Assembly (NCBI RefSeq): GCF_048001765.1
Contig: NZ_CP181447.1
Span: forward strand, 1,612,001-1,676,000
Origin: Bombiscardovia asteroides_K
GTDB lineage: Bacteria > Actinomycetota > Actinomycetes > Actinomycetales > Bifidobacteriaceae
Direction: 5' to 3'
Length of the DNA stretch: 64,000 nt
The notes beneath the pieces were generated by a model, which was not told the DNA's origin, made no database searches, and saw nothing but the letters and a program-made list of their open reading frames with translations. The position numbers were made by a program, and so were the translations under genes. This document shows, piece after piece, positions 61,428 to 64,000 of the stretch; position 1 is the first letter of the stretch, and every line of letters begins with the position of its first letter.

Positions 61428-62702
61428 TCACTCGATGGTCCTGGCCGCAACTTTGCCCCACTCTTTGTCGAGTGTGGTGAGGGCCGAATCCAGGTCGCCG
61501 TCCAACATGGCTTTGTTCAGTATCGGGTTGTAACTGATGCTGGAGGGTATCTGGTGATCCGCATATCCCTGGATCCTGCCAGAATCTATCCAGTATTTGG
61601 CCGGCTTCATGGCCGGATTCTCGTCAACAGGAATTGACGAGAGCGAAGGAATGAGCTGTTGCGACTTTACAAAGCGACGTTGAACCTCGTCCGAGTACAG
61701 ATAGTTAATAAAGGCCATGGATTCCTTCTCGTGCTTGGGATGCGCACCCATGGTGATCGCCACATCTCCGCCAGAGACGAGAATGGCCTTGTCGGCCTCG
61801 TCCGTCGGATATGGGAAGAAGCCTATATGCATTTTGGGGTTGATCTGCAGAACCGGCGCCATAGACCAGTTCCCCGCCAAGAGCATGGCTCCCTCACCCC
61901 GCGCGAAAGCGGAAGTTCCGTCCTCATAGATCATGGTTCTCACGTCTTTGGTCGAGTGCTGGTAAATCCAATAGAGCCGTTCCATCAGAGGTTTAAAGTT
62001 TTTCTGGAAAGAAACGGGCGAATCCGGCCCTACCTTTTTACCTTCAGCACGCATTTTGTCCCAGAACCCGTTGCTGTCGTAGTAAGGAGCCAAACCATCG
62101 AAAGGCGTTGAAACACGATTGGGGTCACCCAATGTCCCAATGAAAGGGGCAACGCCGTCAGCTTCCAGAGTGGCAACTGCCTGCTCAAGATCCTTCCAGG
62201 TCTTGGGCACCTTAATACCATGCTGCTTGAACAAATCGATGTTATAAGTGATGCCGCATACATTACCGGCATAAGGCACAATATTTATCTGTTTGCCATC
62301 TCGTCCCAACCCATTGATCACTGATTGCATGACCGGGCGGATCCTATGGCTTATAGGCGTGTTGCTGAAGTCATAAAATACCCCTGCCTTGGCCATCTTT
62401 CCCATGCTTCCGTTGGGATTCAGCGCTATGACGTCAGGCGTGCGATCCTTGACCAGAAGAGCCCTCAAGGCTGTGTCGGCTGAAGAGACCTGATTCTGTA
62501 CCACTTTGATGTTCGGATGCAGTCTCTCAAAGTCCGCGATAATTCTGGAGTAGTCTTCCACCGCCTCTGGTTTGGTCTGGAAGAAGCTGAGGGTCGTCAC
62601 ATTGGCGCCTCCGAATCCACCGCATGCCGACAGAGGTGCCAGAGCCAGGACAGTAAGAACTGCCGCAAGCACGTGCACAAATTTGTTTTTCGTCATCTTC
62701 AT
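61428..62702 (-). CDS. Sugar ABC transporter substrate-binding lipoprotein
   Basis: 424-residue family 1 solute-binding protein. The signal peptide MKMTKNKFVHVLAAVLTVLALAPLSAC has lipobox LSAC (Cys27), anchoring it to the membrane. FERLHPNIKVVQ, VIALNPNGSM, FARGEGAMLLAGNW and GGDVAITMGAHPKHEKE are typical of sugar-binding members. ATG 62702 follows GAGGAG at good distance. First gene of the operon, under an upstream LacI-type operator. Sugar not identifiable. Confidence 0.93.
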   Translation of the reverse strand: MKMTKNKFVHVLAAVLTVLALAPLSACGGFGGANVTTLSFFQTKPEAVEDYSRIIADFERLHPNIKVVQNQVSSADTALRALLVKDRTPDVIALNPNGSMGKMAKAGVFYDFSNTPISHRIRPVMQSVINGLGRDGKQINIVPYAGNVCGITYNIDLFKQHGIKVPKTWKDLEQAVATLEADGVAPFIGTLGDPNRVSTPFDGLAPYYDSNGFWDKMRAEGKKVGPDSPVSFQKNFKPLMERLYWIYQHSTKDVRTMIYEDGTSAFARGEGAMLLAGNWSMAPVLQINPKMHIGFFPYPTDEADKAILVSGGDVAITMGAHPKHEKESMAFINYLYSDEVQRRFVKSQQLIPSLSSIPVDENPAMKPAKYWIDSGRIQGYADHQIPSSISYNPILNKAMLDGDLDSALTTLDKEWGKVAARTIE

Positions 62703-62819
62703 TGACGTTTCTCCTCTGCCCCGTTCAAGCCGCCACGCTGCAATAAGACGGCTCGACCTGTGGTTAGACCAGCCGGAATGGAAATTATAGAAACCATCAT
62801 TGGCATTCCGACCAGCTGA

Positions 62820-62833
62820 TGTAAACGTTAGCA
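62820..62833. promoter_or_regulatory. LacI-family operator, site 1
   Basis: TGTAAACGTTAGCA matches the TGnAAnCGnTnnCA form of LacI/CcpA-type operators, with the central CG. It lies in the divergent region between the sugar operon and the LacI gene, about 118 bases before the binding-protein start. Probable target of the adjacent regulator. Confidence 0.65.
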
Positions 62834-62961
62834 CGCAAGTTATCGCCCTGCAAGTTCTTTAATAGCCAGTCATTCAGTCAATTTCTGTATATCAGCTTTA
62901 ACCCACGCTTTATAGACCTAGTTCAAAAAACAAGTGTCTCTTGTAAAGAATAAATATATGA

Positions 62962-62975
62962 TGTATACGTATCCA
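62962..62975. promoter_or_regulatory. LacI-family operator, site 2
   Basis: TGTATACGTATCCA is a near-perfect palindrome (12 of 14 positions symmetric) with the same TG...CG...CA frame as site 1. It lies about 60 bases before the LacI gene start, so autoregulation is plausible. Confidence 0.6.
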
Positions 62976-63037
62976 TCATTTGAGCAGCCGTGATAAGATT
63001 TTGCAGGCAAAAGCCCTAAGGAAAACAGGAGGGCATT

Positions 63038-64000
63038 GTGGGTGCATCCATTCAAGACGTAGCAGATCGTGCCGGGGTTTCAATAGCAACGGTGTCCCGT
63101 ACTTTTACCCTCCCCGACAAGGTTCTTCCGCAGACAAGGGAAAAAGTCCTCAAAGTCGCACAAGACCTGGACTACACCATTTCACGATCTGCTTCAGCAT
63201 TGAAATCGGGCAAGTCGGCACGAATCGCCTTCCTGACTGGCGGAGAATTGGACTCCTGGTATGACTCGCATGTTCTGGCTGGCCTCAATTCCGTCCTCCA
63301 TGACGCAGGGTATGACATCGCTCTATATGCCGTTTCAGATGAGCAGGAACGCCATGCATTCTTTTCGGATATGTCCATCAAACGCAATGCTGATGCTGTG
63401 CTTGTGGTGTCTTTCCAAATACCCTGTACAGAGGCCGACAAATTAGCCACGACAGGCATCCCGCTTATCGGGATCAACACTGAGCCAATTCCTGAATTTT
63501 CGGCAACCATAGGCATAGATGAGACCAGTTGCATGGAACTGGTCATCAACCATCTGGTCAACCTTGGGCATCGTAAAATCGCCTATGTCTGTCTGGATCC
63601 AGAGACTGAACATTTCAAATGGAACGGTCAGGCACGCCTGCAGGCATTTCGCTCTATATGCTCCAAACTAGGAGATCGGGTGAACCCCACAGTTGTATAC
63701 GCGCCCAAGGACGATACCCGAGCGGACTTCGCCTTATCCCAGTTGGTCAGGTTGGACCAGCACCCAACAGCCATAATCTGCATGAATGATGAATACGCCC
63801 TTCCTCTGCTTTTCTGTATGCAGCGTTCGGGATACACAATCCCCCGAGACGTATCGGTTGCTGGTTTCGACGATTCGACTTACGCTCATGAAATCGGGTT
63901 GACCACTATTCATCAGGATCCCTATGAGATGGGAAAGTCGTCCGCTCAGACGCTTCTTAAATTGTTAGAGGGCGAAAACCCTGACATGAACATGCAAATT
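63038..64000 (+). CDS. LacI-family transcriptional regulator (runs off window)
   Basis: 321 codons visible, running off the right edge, so the C-terminal end is missing. The HTH (SIQDVADRAGVSIATVSRTF) begins right after the start, and the hinge ISRSASALKSGKS is followed by a periplasmic-binding-like effector domain (IAFLTGGELDSW; ICMNDEYALPLLFCM; VSVAGFDDSTYAHE). GTG start at 63038 behind AGGAGGG. It is divergent to the sugar ABC operon and probably represses it and itself through the two nearby operators. Effector sugar unknown. Confidence 0.93.
   Translation, partial: MGASIQDVADRAGVSIATVSRTFTLPDKVLPQTREKVLKVAQDLDYTISRSASALKSGKSARIAFLTGGELDSWYDSHVLAGLNSVLHDAGYDIALYAVSDEQERHAFFSDMSIKRNADAVLVVSFQIPCTEADKLATTGIPLIGINTEPIPEFSATIGIDETSCMELVINHLVNLGHRKIAYVCLDPETEHFKWNGQARLQAFRSICSKLGDRVNPTVVYAPKDDTRADFALSQLVRLDQHPTAIICMNDEYALPLLFCMQRSGYTIPRDVSVAGFDDSTYAHEIGLTTIHQDPYEMGKSSAQTLLKLLEGENPDMNMQI

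Noticed and set aside
1..64000. CRISPR array
   Set aside because: No regularly spaced direct repeats were seen while reading the window; repeats found are terminator stems, IS ends and the transposon target repeats.

Overview
The window looks like a chromosomal stretch of a Bifidobacterium or a close relative in the Bifidobacteriaceae. It is GC-rich with strong G/C bias at third codon positions. It has actinobacterial gene orders (rpmE-prfA-prmC-tsaC-wecA; dacB-tilS-hpt-ftsH-fol genes-DUF3180; DUF2530 beside a SenX3-like sensor and phoU), an oligoribonuclease, tandem UspA proteins, CHAP and NlpC/P60 wall hydrolases, and a sugar ABC operon opposite a LacI regulator. The species cannot be fixed from the sequence alone.

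Layout. 1-1596: 3'-truncated proS. 1837-4979: a promoter and a three-gene ABC system with two unrecognised membrane proteins. 5225-7889: a GNAT acetyltransferase, a Pif1-like helicase and orn. 8084-13981: guaB, wecA, tsaC, prmC, prfA and rpmE, all on the minus strand. 14190-17181: an acetoin reductase, a MalY-type C-S lyase and a YheO-like regulator. 17178-17612: an apparent independent small transcript carrying two overlapping mini-ORFs. 17755-20299: tRNA-Met, an oligopeptide-binding lipoprotein and a YkoE-like ECF S component. 20604-23235: ettA and tesB. 23344-30397: an operon dacB-tilS-hpt-ftsH-folBK-DUF3180. 30430-36605: an ABC exporter, two family-2 glycosyltransferases and an AI-2E-family membrane protein. 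36666-43431: tRNA-Glu, a xylulokinase-like gene, a VOC protein, a Tet(M)-like GTPase, trmB, galE, tRNA-Asp and tRNA-Phe. 43478-49620: a composite transposon. 49632-59515: a phosphatase, folA, thyA, osmC, usp, two wall hydrolases, manA, DUF2530, a SenX3-like protein and phoU. 59609-64000: a sugar ABC operon and its divergent LacI regulator, cut by the window end.

Main points. First, two almost identical 1356-bp IS256-family (IS1249-like) copies flank a BceAB-like ABC exporter, and the whole 6127-bp unit is bracketed by an 8-bp direct repeat (TATTTCAT), so it appears to have moved as one composite transposon. Its cargo includes an ABC-exporter gene cut off by the IS. Both transposase genes need a -1 frameshift to be read through. 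Second, the FolB-FolK fusion lies in the usual fol position without folE or folP and has lost several catalytic residues, while folA and thyA remain; this suggests lost dihydropterin synthesis. Third, the SenX3-like sensor beside phoU lacks the phospho-accepting histidine and has no membrane segments. Fourth, 17178-17612 has a near-consensus promoter, a hairpin over the first ribosome binding site, two overlapping mini-ORFs and a terminator, but no downstream gene.

Most other genes are housekeeping and look intact. Coordinates follow the starts chosen from ribosome binding sites and family N-termini; doubtful starts are noted in each entry.
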